36,572 nt of DNA from Zygnema cylindricum (GCA_037447655.1 JBBHKE010001825.1:1-36572); one strand, 5' to 3'; shown: positions 20,455-31,152, counted from the stretch's first letter. Notes: a model not told the origin generated them from the sequence alone. Numbers and translations are program-made.

Positions 20455-21730
20455 TAACACTAATTTAGTAGAAAGAAACGTGGTAGATTGCATGTCTTTA
20501 ATTAATGTTGTTAACTCTATTTTGTGATTTTTGGCAAAAAAACGCCGACCGAAATAGCGTTATTAAGACCAAAAACGATGAGCGATTATGTATTTGAAAG
20601 AGAGCGGCGTTACAAGCCATTGTAAAAGACTTAAACATATTTTCTTCGCCCTTTGCACCCTGATCCGATCATCAAGTTCTGACTATACTCCACTTTTGAT
20701 ATTTCTTATTATATACTTTGTTGAAACAACGACTTATATTTTCAACAATAGGGAAAATCGGGGTAACAAGGCAATACGTATTGACACTTTAGTTCTGATA
20801 TTAACACCTAGAACTGATGACGTAGTCCAAATCTTCTAACCATTTCAAATATTTTTCAACGAAAATTTCATTAGGGTTTCGTTGTTATATCCGATTTTGA
20901 ATCGTATGATACAAATACAAGCTTTTATGGTCTCAAATCTATCTTCTCCAAACTTCAAAATTCCATGAAATTTAATCCTATAGTGATATAGGCTTTAGTC
21001 CTATGCTGTTCAAGATAAGCTGTAACAATATTTTATGAGCCAAAACTGTTGAGCAATGCCGTTGATTAGAGTTTCCGGAAAATAATGAGAGGTAAGAGAA
21101 CACTTGTTGAGGTTTAGTTTCGTCTCGAAATATTCATGTCAATACAAGTATTTTCATAGTATTATTTTAATTATAAAGAGATCGCCTAGTCATTGCTCTC
21201 TCTTATGTGCATGTTTTTCAAACTAGCTTTGTAGATAGACACACACTAACAACTAAAAATCTAAATGCAAACTAAAGCAAAAATTTGTGTAAGGACAAAA
21301 AGACAATAAAGCAAAGGCATGCAAATAGACACGCCACCAATAAATTGAACAAACTTTAATTTACCTCCACCTTCAAGGACAAACCCTTCATTTCTCCACA
21401 ATGCCTCTTATTTCCCCTTTAATCTTAACAACCAACCCTAAATTTTGCCTTTTATCCCTTTTCCACATTAACCAAAGCATGACCCTTTGTATTCTCATTG
21501 TAAATAGTTCCTTACCCCCTGACATAATTCTAACCAAATAATAAAAAAATTATATGCCATCTTTTACTAATATGCCTATTATGTTTTAAATGGCGAGTTT
21601 AGTTTGGCGCTTAAAGTTTCCATGTAAGATTTACTTTTACGTTTGTGTTTGTCTTACACATTATTTTTTAGGAGTTTGTTTTTGGTTTGTCACGAATTTA
21701 TTGATCCCATAAGGCGTCATTTAATTATTT
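20455..21730. other. Non-coding stretch left of the Copia complex
   Basis: AT-rich sequence with no convincing gene, LTR fragment or inverted termini. A frame of 83 codons at 20588-20839 has no recognisable feature. A CTTTAATTTACC/CCTTTAATCTTAAC-type T- and C-rich stretch near 21350-21430 is unremarkable. Confidence 0.35.
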
Positions 21731-21735
21731 GTTCA

Positions 21736-22041
21736 TGAAATTTTGTGGTCTCCATTAACCCACAAAATTAGCAGCCTATGTAAAGCCTCTAGGATAATAT
21801 TTGCCGATTCACTTTCTCACTGAATAAGTGCCGCCCAGGCACAAAAATATTCTAACCACCCTCACCTTTATGAGGACAAGACTCCCTTGAGTCAAACGCA
21901 AAAAGAATCAATGAATTTGCTCCCTTGAGTAGTAAGTTATGGCAGGCCAAAGATGGCCTATAAATACAAAAGGTCACCTGGAGAGAGGCGCCTCAAATAC
22001 GCTAAGTCCCTTAACTACTACTCATAACTACCTAATACTCT
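21736..22041 (-). repeat. 3' LTR fragment of element D (gamma)
   Basis: 306 bp match 33130-33437 closely, from TGAAATTNTGTGGTCTCC to ACTACCTNNTACTCT. It breaks off where a beta LTR begins. TATAAATACAAAAGG near 21960 corresponds to the TATA region of the 5' LTR. Confidence 0.85.
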
Positions 22042-23039
22042 TGTTGAAATCACTGATTTAGGGGAGGTTTTTTCTAGGCCTTAATTGATTAAAGTAGCTA
22101 AAAGAAAAGCGTAGGCAACCTGCCTCCACCTTCTCTCTCTAGCCCCCATACTTGTTGTAGTCACTGAAGGATAGAGAGGGCGGTGGAGCCATGGCTGCCT
22201 TAGCTCCATAGGCAGGACTAAAGAGTGACCTAAGTCACTCTCAACAAAAAGGTTTGGTCCGGCAGGACTCGAACCTCCGACCGACAGAGAGAGGCGTAGC
22301 CGTCAGCTCTTACCAGTCTTTCGTAGTAGTCCGTTAGAATACATAAGGGTTTTATATCTATTTAAACATTAACTAGATCATTAATCCTATTAACGGAATG
22401 ACAAATTGAGGACATAGAAACTAGTTGTATTTTAGTGCGCACGAAATACATGTACCGGAAATTTGTTATTTTGGACGGCGGGAATTTAGAGTCGGTTTAG
22501 ATCCAATGGCCCGCATCATCGCCGGGATCCCGTAATGGCCCCCTCGACGGTTTTCGGACGTGACGTGACCTGGCGACACGTGGCAAAGTCTCATTGGAAA
22601 GATGAAAACCCGGCGAGTATGAGGACAAGTCTGAAAGAGACAGGCGTCCACTCCATGGCCTTGTCGTACACAAGCCGTACAGAAAGTACATCGGTCGTAG
22701 TACCTTTTTGTATTGTACAATCTTCTGATTGGTTCGTACATTAGTAGATAGGAGTTGGGAGAGGGGTTTAGGACTTAGAGGATTGAGGAGGTAGCCGCCT
22801 CTCTCCCAATAAGCTTGTATAAATATTGGCATCTTTGCCACTTGACAATTAATCGTCTGGTTTGGCGTTTTCAGTGATTCTTTTTGCTGAGGACTCAAGG
22901 GAGTCCAACTGCACAGGGGTGCAGTCAGAGTGTCTCTTTGCCTGTTTGGGTAATAGTGATCCTATTTGAATGTGAGCTAGCCAAAAGCTATCTAGAGGCT
23001 TCCTTGACTTTGAGATCCAATGGAGGACACAGAGTTACA
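22042..23039 (+). mobile_element. Beta-family LTR without matching target duplication
   Basis: It starts TGTTGAAATCACTGATT and ends GAGGACACAGAGTTACA, aligning end to end with the LTRs of element C (998 bp). It retains TATAAATA at 22818-22825, a GTAC cluster at about 22665-22742 and an antisense tRNA-like segment. The left flank is ACTCT and the right AACGC, so it is not a simple solo LTR. On the left it joins the D 3' LTR; on the right it joins the D protease region. Recombination between two beta elements would produce this. Confidence 0.8.
22258..22322 (-). other. tRNA-like segment with exact B box in a beta LTR
   Basis: On the minus strand, GACTGGTAAGAGCTGACG resembles a D-arm and A box. 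It is followed about 30 nt later by GGTTCGAGTCC at 22265-22275, an exact match to the pol III B-box consensus, then TGCCGGACC like an acceptor strand. A proper anticodon arm and 5' acceptor strand are not evident, so it is not called as a tRNA gene. Confidence 0.55.
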
Positions 23040-23430
23040 AACGCTAGCTATGAAGATTCCTTTCTTGGTTCTTGTTTCGAACTCTTTTTCATATAGAACA
23101 GTTGTAGAGACTAGATTCTTCCTAAGCTGTGAAATGTAAAGAACATATGAGAGTGTTACAATTGAAGCCTTTCCATCAACTAGAACTTTTAAATCAACAA
23201 ATCCAACAAGACTTGTGGTTACTACTCTACCATCTCCATACTCTATCTCAATTGTTGGAATCTTTTTTAATTCAGTAAACCACCTCTTATCCTTGAACAT
23301 ATGCATTGAGGCCCCTGAGTCTATGATCCACCCATCCTCACGTGGATCCCTCTTACCTCCGAAAGCACACTTTTGTCTTCGTAGAATGTTTGTATGCTTC
23401 TCAGTGGTTTTCGGTTTAACAACTCCTCGG
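23040..23430 (-). pseudogene. Element D pol fragment: protease region
   Basis: On the minus strand the frame contains WIIDSGASMHM (aspartic protease active site DSGA) and a downstream stretch matching the same region in element A (VEIEYGDG, LKVLV.GK.SIVTLS.VL). It ends abruptly at the beta LTR after residues matching A's GVFTTS. Integrase, reverse transcriptase and RNase H are absent. Confidence 0.8.
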
Positions 23431-24471
23431 GCCAGAAATTGATGGTTCGCTTAGTATTTTACGGTCTAAAATGCGCAAAAGAAGCCAAGGCCTCAACTTC
23501 TTTCCTTCGCTCCCACAATTTTGTTGCAACGAAAGTCGGGATGAAGCTGAGCCATGGCTGCTATGCTATCTTAAGATTTACGTAAGATTAGTGATTTATG
23601 GTAGTAAACTAGTTGATTTACTTAAAGGAAAACTGTTGGACCCAAGATTTGATCCTGGTACCTACCGACCGCCAAACAGCCGGTAGCCGGTAGCTCTATC
23701 TATTTTGTCTATGACTAGAGTTAAAATACATTGTGTTTGATAATTAGATAAACATTTCTACGCTGACAAATTCATTTAACGGAGCTATTTACAGGATAGA
23801 TAGGTTCGGTTATGTAAAAGTACGGTTTAAGGTACGGACAAGAAACATATACTGCCCATTTTTTTCGATAGCGAAACGAATACCGCGCAGGTATTTATTA
23901 CAGCTACGATTAAATCTGCATTTAATCGGACATCTGGAATGAATGATGAGATCGCGAAAGAGGATTTTGGCGGTTTTTGGTCATCGCCACATCGGATGAC
24001 ACGTGGCACAATGACACTCGATCGCGGCATCTCCAGAGATTAAGGGAGCAAATCCGGATTAATCACGTGTTGACATTTAGGCCATGTCGCACAGTATCCG
24101 TACATAAAGTACACCAACAACTATACTTTTGTGTACGGAAGAGTAACATGATTGGTTCCGTACATCAGTAGATAGAGTTTGTGAGAGAGATAGGACTTAG
24201 AAAAATTGGTAGATAGGACCCTCTCTCCCATAGAGCTTCTGTACATAAGGTCAACTTTGACCCTCCATAACTTACCGCTCGAAGAGCAAATTCAGAGATT
24301 ATTTTTGATATCGACTCAAGGGAGTCTTGCCTTCACAGGGGTGAAGGTGTCCAGAAAATTTGTCTGCCAGGGTGGCAATTGTTCTTGCTGAAACACAAAA
24401 AGGTCATGGTTATCCTAGAGGCTTCTTGCAAGTTATCCTTTATAGGGACCTATAGAGGTCTCAGAGTTTCA
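23431..24471 (+). mobile_element. Alpha-family solo LTR in element D
   Basis: It aligns with the alpha LTRs of A from AGAAATTGATGG near the left edge to GAGGTCTCAGAGTTTCA at 24471. The left TG is not preserved, so the left boundary is uncertain by a few bases. No clear target duplication remains: CTCCTC occurs on both sides but offset. It lies between the D protease fragment and the D linker fragment. A GTAC cluster is present at about 24095-24170. Confidence 0.75.
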
Positions 24472-24579
24472 TCAAGCTCCTCTTCCGGTTACGTTACTTC
24501 ATCTTGTTCCTCGTCATAAACTTGAGTCATAAAAGCCTTTTTCTGTCCTCCATCTCTAGAGGAACCTTGTCCATCTTTT
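24472..24579 (-). pseudogene. Element D fragment: gag-protease linker
   Basis: About 108 bp reading on the minus strand as a Lys/Gln-rich then acidic linker (KAFMTQVYDEEQDE), aligned with KALVTQVHEAESEDED in element A. It continues the zinc-knuckle frame found at 32147 on the other side of element C. Confidence 0.75.
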
Positions 24580-24789
24580 TGTTGAAAATCATTAGATTTA
24601 TAGGGTATTTTCTAGGTCTAGAATAAAAGGAAAAGAGCAAGCAACCTGTTTTTACCTTTCCTCTCTATCCCCCGTACTTGTTGTAGTCATTGAAGGAGAG
24701 TGAAAGAGAAAGAGATGAGAAGCCATGGCTGCCTCAGTCTAATAAACAAGACTTAAGAGTGACTAATGTCACTCTCAACAAAAGGTTGA

Positions 24790-24855
24790 GTCCAGCAGGA
24801 TTCGAACCCCCAACCGGCAGAGCGAGGCGTAGCGGTCAACTCTAACCAGTCTGTC
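24790..24855 (-). other. tRNA-like segment in 5' LTR of C
   Basis: Minus strand GACTGGTTAGAG (A-box-like) followed by GGTTCGAATCC at 24798-24808, an exact B-box match, then TGCTGGACTC. It is the same module as at 22258-22322 and 31366-31432. Confidence 0.55.
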
Positions 24856-25199
24856 GTAGAAGTTCGTTCAAGTATATAGGGTATGATTAGTATTTAAACT
24901 ATGATACGGCCTATAAACCATTAAACAGATATATAAATGAAAAGACATCGAACGGGTTATATACAGTGCAAACATCATACCGCACGAAACAAATGAATCG
25001 GATATTTGTTTCGACAATCAAAATTAAATGTCGATTTTTATCCAACAGCGCACATCATAGACGAGATCCCGTAATGGTCACTTTGGCGTTTTATGACATT
25101 GTATGATTTGGCCCCACGTGGAGAGATGACATTTGGTCGTGGAATTACGTGGAACGTACGAACAAGTGAAAAGTGGACACGCGTCAGCCTAATGGCCTT

Positions 25200-25290
25200 G
25201 TCGTACAAAGGTCGTACAGAAAGTACATCGGCAGTAGTACTTTTGAGTACTGTACAGCTATATGATTGGTTCGTACAGTTACTAGACAGG
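25200..25290 (+). promoter_or_regulatory. GTAC cluster in beta 5' LTR
   Basis: Seven GTAC tetramers in about 85 bp, spaced irregularly and including CGTACAG and AGTACTGTACAG, end roughly 70-80 bp upstream of the TATA box at 25357. It is a candidate upstream promoter element. Confidence 0.45.
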
Positions 25291-25356
25291 GGTTGTGAGA
25301 GGGAACTAGGACTTAGAAAAATTTGGTAGGTAGTCTTTTCTGTTTTTGAAAGTTTG

Positions 25357-25364
25357 TATAAATT
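25357..25364 (+). promoter_or_regulatory. TATA box of the beta LTR
   Basis: TATAAATT in TTTGTATAAATTGGCATC. The beta LTR at 22042 has TATAAATA in the same place; the 3' LTR of C has GAATAAATT, so its TATA box is damaged. Transcription would start a few tens of bases downstream, leaving an R-U5 of roughly 190 bp. Confidence 0.6.
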
Positions 25365-25577
25365 GGCATCTTTGCCATCCTATAACTTATCAGCTGGTTG
25401 GCCGTTTCCAGCGATTGTTTTTGTAAAAGACTCAAGGGAGTCCAACCTGCACAAGAGTGAAGTTAGATTGTCTGCTTGTTTGCTTGGGCAGCAGTGGTTG
25501 CCATTAGAAGAAGGTTAGTTAACAACTATTTAAAGGCTTATTGAGTTCCGTAGTCCAATGGAGGACACAGAATTGCT

Positions 25578-25592
25578 GGTTATGGGCCCACC
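25578..25592 (+). other. Primer-binding site of element C
   Basis: GGTTATGGGCCCACC directly follows the 5' LTR. It is the complement of the initiator tRNA-Met anticodon arm and identical to the sites of A and D. Its ATG is in frame with gag. Confidence 0.85.
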
Positions 25593-25604
25593 CTCTAGGG
25601 TGCC

Positions 25605-26787
25605 TGTAGAAACTAATGGTTTTATTAGTATTTTCTAGGTCTGAAAAGAAATATAGAAGTCGAGGCAGTCTACCTCTAACTTCTCTCTCCAACTCTCAAA
25701 CTTGTCGCAGTCATTGAGAAATTGGAGAGGAAGCTAGAGCCATGGCTACCTTGGCTATCCTGAGGTTTACGGGAATTTAATTTTAGGGTTTATTTATTTA
25801 TTTAAAAGGTATGTGCCGGCGGCAGGATTTGATCCTTGTACCTACCGGCCGGCAGACAGGAAAGAACAGGTAGCCTTAGCCGTTAAGTCTAGCCGTAGTA
25901 TTACGTATCATATAGTTTGATATTTATTTAAATGATTATACGTGCGATAAATCATTTAACTGAAATGAATTACGGGATACATAGATCCAGTAATATATAA
26001 TGTACGAATTACGGTACGGACAGAAATCAGTACCGCGCATTTGTTTCGTAAGTGAAACAAATACCGCGCATGTATTTATTGCGGCTACGATTAAATCTGA
26101 ATTTAATCGGACGGTCGGGATTAGCGCCGAGATCGCGGAGGAAGATTTCGGCGGTTTGTGGCCATCGCCACATCGGATGACGCGTGGCAAAATTCCGTTG
26201 GATTGTAGAATCTCCGGAGATTATGGCACCGAATCCGGATTTGACATGTGTCGACATTTTGGCCATGTCGTACAATGTCCGTACATAAAGTACACCGGAA
26301 ACTGTACTTTTGCGTACGGAACTCAATTCTGATTGGTTCCGTACATCAGTAGATAGAGTCTGTGAGAGAGATAGGACTTAGAAAAATTAGAAGATAGGAC
26401 CCCCTCTCCCAGAGAGCTTCTGTACAAAAGGTCAACTTTGACCCTCCATAACTTACTGCTCAGGGGAGCAAATTCAGAGATTCTTTTTGCTACCGACTCA
26501 GGGGAGTCGCCTTAGAAAAATTAGAAGATAGGACCCCCTCTCCCAGAGAGCTTCTGTACAAAAGGTCAACTTTGACCCTCCATAACTTACTGCTCAGGGG
26601 AGCAAATTCAGAGATTCTTTTTGCTACCGACTCATGGGAGTCTTGCCTTTACAGGGGTGCAGGTGGTAAGGGTTTTTGTCTGCCAGGGTGGCGGTTATTT
26701 TTGCTGGAACACAAAGGGGTCAGGATTATCCTAGAGGCTTCTTGGAAGCTGTCTACTCTGAGGACTTATGGAGGTATCACAGTTTCA
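25605..26787 (+). mobile_element. Alpha-family solo LTR nested in element C
   Basis: It starts TGTAGAAACTAATGG and ends CAGTTTCA, flanked by the perfect 5-bp duplication GTGCC at 25600-25604 and 26788-26792. Removing it and one copy of GTGCC rejoins the conserved gag sequence of C. It is 1183 bp, longer than other alpha LTRs by a 134-bp internal tandem duplication. A solo LTR forms by recombination between the two LTRs of a full element. Confidence 0.95.
26377..26644 (+). repeat. 134-bp tandem duplication in the alpha solo LTR
   Basis: The segment starting CTTAGAAAAATTAGAAGATAGG at 26377 recurs at 26511, through the conserved GCAAATTCAGAGATTC stretch. The copies are nearly identical, so the duplication is recent compared with the divergence between LTR copies. 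It spans the presumed transcription start region. Confidence 0.85.
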
Positions 26788-26990
26788 GTGCCCATCTTTA
26801 ATGGATCTGGGTTTATCTATTGGGAAGCTATGATAACAGGGGCTTTGTGTGAAAAACGATACTGGGGTATTGTTAGTGGACAAGTGAAACGTCCACCTCA
26901 AGGAACTCCACCAGGGTTTGGTGGAGTAAGGTTTTCTGCAGCGGAATCTGATGCACCAGAGAAGGCACATGATGGAGACAACATCTTGTC

Positions 26991-27084
26991 CGAAAAGCGA
27001 AAAGAAAAGGAGAGACCTCTCACTCCTATTGCTCCTCCGAAAAGCGGAAAGAAAAGGAGAGACCTCTCACTCCTATTGCTTCTA
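26991..27084 (+). repeat. 47-bp tandem duplication in gag of element C
   Basis: CGAAAAGCGAAAAGAAAAGG at 26991 recurs as CGAAAAGCGGAAAGAAAAGG at 27038, followed by the same GAGAGACCTCTCACTCC. As 47 is not a multiple of three, it breaks the gag frame. Confidence 0.85.
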
Positions 27085-27900
27085 TTTCAACAGCATCTGG
27101 AGCGGGGATCGTGAAGACAACGGAAAATGACAACCAAATGTGGGAAGACACCAACATGGCTACAAGAACTTCATACTGAGACACCTCATTCAAGCTTTGA
27201 CAAATCCCCACCTTCACGTTTACAAGGCCGAGGAGTTGTGGGTGAGTTTGAGAGAGATCTATAGAGGTGGTACGATTCAGGAGCTCCAGTTGGCAGAGCA
27301 AAAGTTGGGAAATTATAGTTACAAAGGGGGAAAGATGTTAGACTACAATAATGATCTTTCTTGTTTGTATATGGAGATGGAGAGTGCCGGATGGACAGGT
27401 ACGATGAAAATGAAAGTTAACACTCTCATCATGAAGTAACCCGACGAGTATGAGAATATAGTGTAACGAGTACAGGAAATGTCTGATAGTTTGTGGAAGT
27501 GGAATACAATAGTCCGCATGATATTTGTGTAAGAAAACACGATTGAGATCAGGAGAGGAGGAAAGGGCGTTCAAGCTCTAGCCGCAGGAGGAGACAGATT
27601 GAGACAAGACCTGAAAAAGCCATACAAAGGAGAAAGAGTTCAGCCTGGAGGACCAAGGCCCCAAAAGAGCCTTTATCATTTTTGCAAAAAGCCGGGACAC
27701 TCTATCGCTGATTGTGTCAAGCTGTCGGGGCTGAGGCTCCAAGAGAAGCGTGGAGGGGGTTCTTCCGGTGGGAAAAATAAGGCACTTTTGGTCACAAAAG
27801 TGACTGGAGAAACCGAGGACAAGTCCTCTGAGGAGGACAACGAGCTTTTTCTTGAAAATAGTATAGAGGAGAAAGAGATCCCTCGGAGATAGAAGTGTGC

Positions 27901-30900
27901 CCTTCGAGCAATTTAGGAAGCTCCACAGGAAGGATGGATCCTCGACTCAGGTGCATCCATACATATGATTCAAGACAATGACCTCTTCACTAAGCTAAGG
28001 AAAATCTCTACTGTAGAAATAGAGCATGGGGATGGGAGAGTGGTTACTACAAATCTAGTGGGATCAGTAGATCTAAAAGTTTTATTGGATGGTAAGAATT
28101 TTATACTCACTTTCTCAGATATGCTCTATATTCCTTAGCTGAGTAAAAATCTTGTCTCTACATATGTGTTAGATGACAAAAACTTTGATTCCTTCACTAG
28201 AAAGGGAGTCTTTACAGCTAAGTATAAGGATGAAGTTTACTTCACTGCAGATAAGGGTAGCCAACGAATGTTTAGGCTTAACCTGAGTAATGAAAATAAT
28301 AATGCTAACGATGTTGGTGTTCCAAAGTTGATGATTTCGCATAAGCGGTTGGGGCATGTGCATTTTGATAGGTTGAGGGAAATGAAGAAGCTTGGTGTAG
28401 TAGAAGGCATTCAGTTCAGTGATAATGAAATGGTGGATAATTGTAGTGGCTGTGCCCAAGGCAAAGCTTACAGACCTCCTTTCCCTAAAGCTACCACATA
28501 TAGGGGAGAAAAGGTTCTAAATTTGATCCACACAGATATCTAGGGACCAGCAAGTGTACCCTCAGTTGGAGGGAAAAGGTATATGTTGACAATCACTGAT
28601 GATTGGTCCAGATATTCTAGAGTCTACTTTCTAAAAACAAAGTCTAAAACACCAACTTACTTCAAAGAATATAAAGCTTGGGGTGAAAAGTTGCACGGAA
28701 CCCCCATTAAAAGAATAAGGAGTGATAATGGGGGGGAATACACCTCTAACCAGTTTGAGGAATACTTGAGAGATGAGGGAGTTTAGCACCAGAAAACTGT
28801 ACCACATAATCCGGAACAAAATGGGGTAGCTGAGAGACTATACCGTACACTGGGAGATAGTGTATGCAGTATGTAGGATGATAAGAAAATAGGAAAGAGA
28901 TTTTGGGTAGAGGCCATGAACTGTGCCAATTACATTAAGAATAGAGTCCTTACCTCAGCAGCCAAAGATATGACACCTTATGAGATATGGGTTAGAAGAA
29001 AACCGGATATCTCTCACCTTAAAGTATTTGGTAGTCAAGTTTACAGTCTAGATACGGATAAGAAAAACTATAAACTTGATGTTAAGGGAAAACCTGGATA
29101 ATTTGTGGGATATGAAGAGGATGTCAAGGGATATAGAGTCTATGACTTAAAAAAGCAAGATATCATTCTGGTCAAACACCTAGCTGTCATGGATGAAGGA
29201 AAGTCAATTGACCCCTTTAAATATACCAAGAAAATAAGAATTAGGTTTGAGTCTGAAAGTGAGGAGAACTTTGTTTAGCGTGAAAAAGACATGATTGAGA
29301 CTATAATTGCAAATTTAAGGGAAATCCAAGATACAAGAAAGCTACCGGATACCTCACATATTCCTATGGAATTCGAGAAGACAGAAGTGGAGGAATCGAA
29401 CCAGACTTCCATGGATAGGGGAGAGGATGAGACAGTAAGGAGAAACCTAAGACTTCCTTCTATTTCAGCTTCAGAGTTTGAGGGAGGAAGAAGGAGCAGC
29501 AAGAGGATACAAGAGAAACAAGCCGCTCATAAGGTAACTAAGCTTTCTCATCCTGATGAGCCTCAGTCATACTTGGAGGCAGTGAACAGCCCAAAAAAGG
29601 ACATATGGATTAGAGCCATAAATGATAAGATGGCTTCCATCATGGAAGCAAATACTTGGGAGCTAGCAGATTATCCTCCAGATAGAAAAACCTATTGGGT
29701 TCAAATGGGTATTCAAACTCAAACTAAACCTAGATAATACTATTGAGAGATATAAGGCTCGGTTGGTAACAAAGGGGTTCACCCTAAAGGAGGGGATTGA
29801 TTATGAGGAGATGTTTGCTCCAGTTGTTCGGTTCCCATCAGCAAGGATTCTCCTCAGCCTAACAGCAACGGACAACATGGAAATTCATCAATTGTATATT
29901 AAGACCGCCTTCCTCAATGGTGAGTTAGTGGAAGAAATCTTCATGCGGCAACCGGAGGGGTTTGTGGAGAATGAGAAGAGAGCAAAGTCTGCAAGCTCAT
30001 AAAGTCCTTATATGGACTTAAGCAGGCTCCACGACAGTGGAATAAAAAACTAGATGAGTTTCTCACTGCTCTCGGATATATCCGGATCAGCTCTGACCAT
30101 TTTATCTATATGTTTGAAGATGAGAATGGTGTGATCTTTATGTCGATGATTTGTTGGTGTTAAGTAAGTCTTTGGAAAAGATCAATAAGTTAAAGAAAAT
30201 CTTAGAAGCAGATTTGACTTGAAGGATTTGGGGGAGGCAAGATATACTTTGGGAATTCAAATGGAAAGAGATAGGGGGAAAAGCATCATTAAACTCACTC
30301 AGAAAGAAGCAATAGGAAATATGCTTGAGAAGTTCCAGATGGAGAAAGCTAACAGTTGCACCACTCCCATACACTTGAAGAAAGTAAGTGATGGGAGTGT
30401 AAAAGGAGGAGCGATAATCTTAGATGATCAGATGAGTCCAGAACAGAGAGAGTTTATGTAGTCTATTCCTTATAGACAGATCGAAGGAAGTTTGATCTAC
30501 TTTATGAATTCTACAAGGCCGGACATAGCAGCAGCAGTAGGAGTCCTGAGTAGAAGTCTTAACGATCCTAGAAAGAGAGATTGGGAGGCAGCCAAGAGAG
30601 TCATGAGATATCTGGTTGGAACCAAAGAGTTATGGTAGCATTTAGGAGGGGAGCACACTGATATCACTACTAGGAGTGATGCCAGTTATCAGGATGCACC
30701 TATGAGAAGAAGCACTTCTAGTTATATATTGAATGTGGGGTAAGGTGATTGTTGTTGGAGCAGTAAGCAATAAAAGTTGGTTGCTCAGTCTACTATGGAG
30801 GCTGAGTATATGGCCTCTTGTTCTGCTCTGAAAAAATTAATGTGGGTCAAGTTCTTGTTGCAAGAATTGGGGTATATGAAGGAAGGAGTGCATGAGGTTT

Positions 30901-31100
30901 TTTGTGATAATCAGGCTGCCATTGCAATTGCAGCCAATCCAAAACATCATTTCAAAGCAAAACACATAGACATAAGATTGAGCTTTGTGAGGGAGAGTGT
31001 TGAAAATAAAATTGTAAATCTTGTGTATAGATCTGATGAAGAAATGGTTGTTGACATCATGACCAAACCTGTGCCCTCTCCCAAGTTAAAAAATTGCTAA
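27901..31100 (+). pseudogene. Broken Copia pol of element C: protease, integrase, reverse transcriptase, RNase H
   Basis: Protease DSGAS is near 27950. The integrase zinc-binding HKRLGH...CSGC is near 28340-28450. The integrase core has HTDI then a TAG at 28541-28543 replacing Trp, RSDNGGEY near 28720, and NPEQNGVAE near 28810. Reverse transcriptase starts near 29650, has a 1-bp insertion near 29692 and EEIFMRQPEGF near 29935. The YVDD motif near 30138 is kept, but a small deletion just before it shifts the frame. RNase H contains SDASY and QSTMEAEYMA near 30680-30815, ending near 31100 with MTKPVPSPKL. Other stops lie at 28136, 28784, 28875, 29099, 30459, 30637 and 30771. The element is more decayed than A. 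Confidence 0.9.
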
Positions 31101-31140
31101 GAAAAATGTGGATTACAAGAAAAATTAAAATTAGACTAGA

Positions 31141-31152
31141 AAATAAGGGGAG
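31141..31152 (+). other. Polypurine tract of element C
   Basis: AAATAAGGGGAG directly precedes the TG of the 3' LTR, as in element A. Confidence 0.85.

Larger units (their letters stand above)
24580..25577 (+). repeat. 5' LTR of element C (beta)
   Basis: It starts TG at 24580 and ends GAATTGCT, where the 3' LTR has the canonical GAATTGCA. The gag ATG lies at 25558, inside the LTR. It contains the tRNA-like segment at 24790-24855, the GTAC cluster at 25200-25290 and the TATA box at 25357. Confidence 0.9.
25558..27900 (+). pseudogene. Broken Copia gag of element C
   Basis: It starts at ATG 25558 in the LTR, reads through the primer-binding site (VMGPPSRV), is interrupted by the alpha solo LTR at 25605-26787, and resumes exactly in sequence with VPIFNGSGFIYWE. 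A 47-bp tandem duplication at 26991-27084 shifts the frame. The capsid-like region at 27140-27440 includes YKGGKMLDYNNDL. Stops follow near 27437, 27464 and 27530. The zinc knuckle near 27670 reads YHFCKKPGHSIADC, with Tyr in place of the first Cys. The acidic linker near 27810-27880 precedes a TAG at 27890-27892 where A has Gln. Confidence 0.88.

Noticed and set aside
25605-26787. 5' LTR of a separate full alpha element
   Set aside because: The GTGCC duplication closes directly after it and the downstream coding region belongs to C, so it is a solo LTR.
26572-27114. A 180-codon frame running from the alpha solo LTR into the gag of C
   Set aside because: It is a chimera made by the solo-LTR insertion. 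The LTR part has no protein features, and the frame matches gag only after the junction, by chance.
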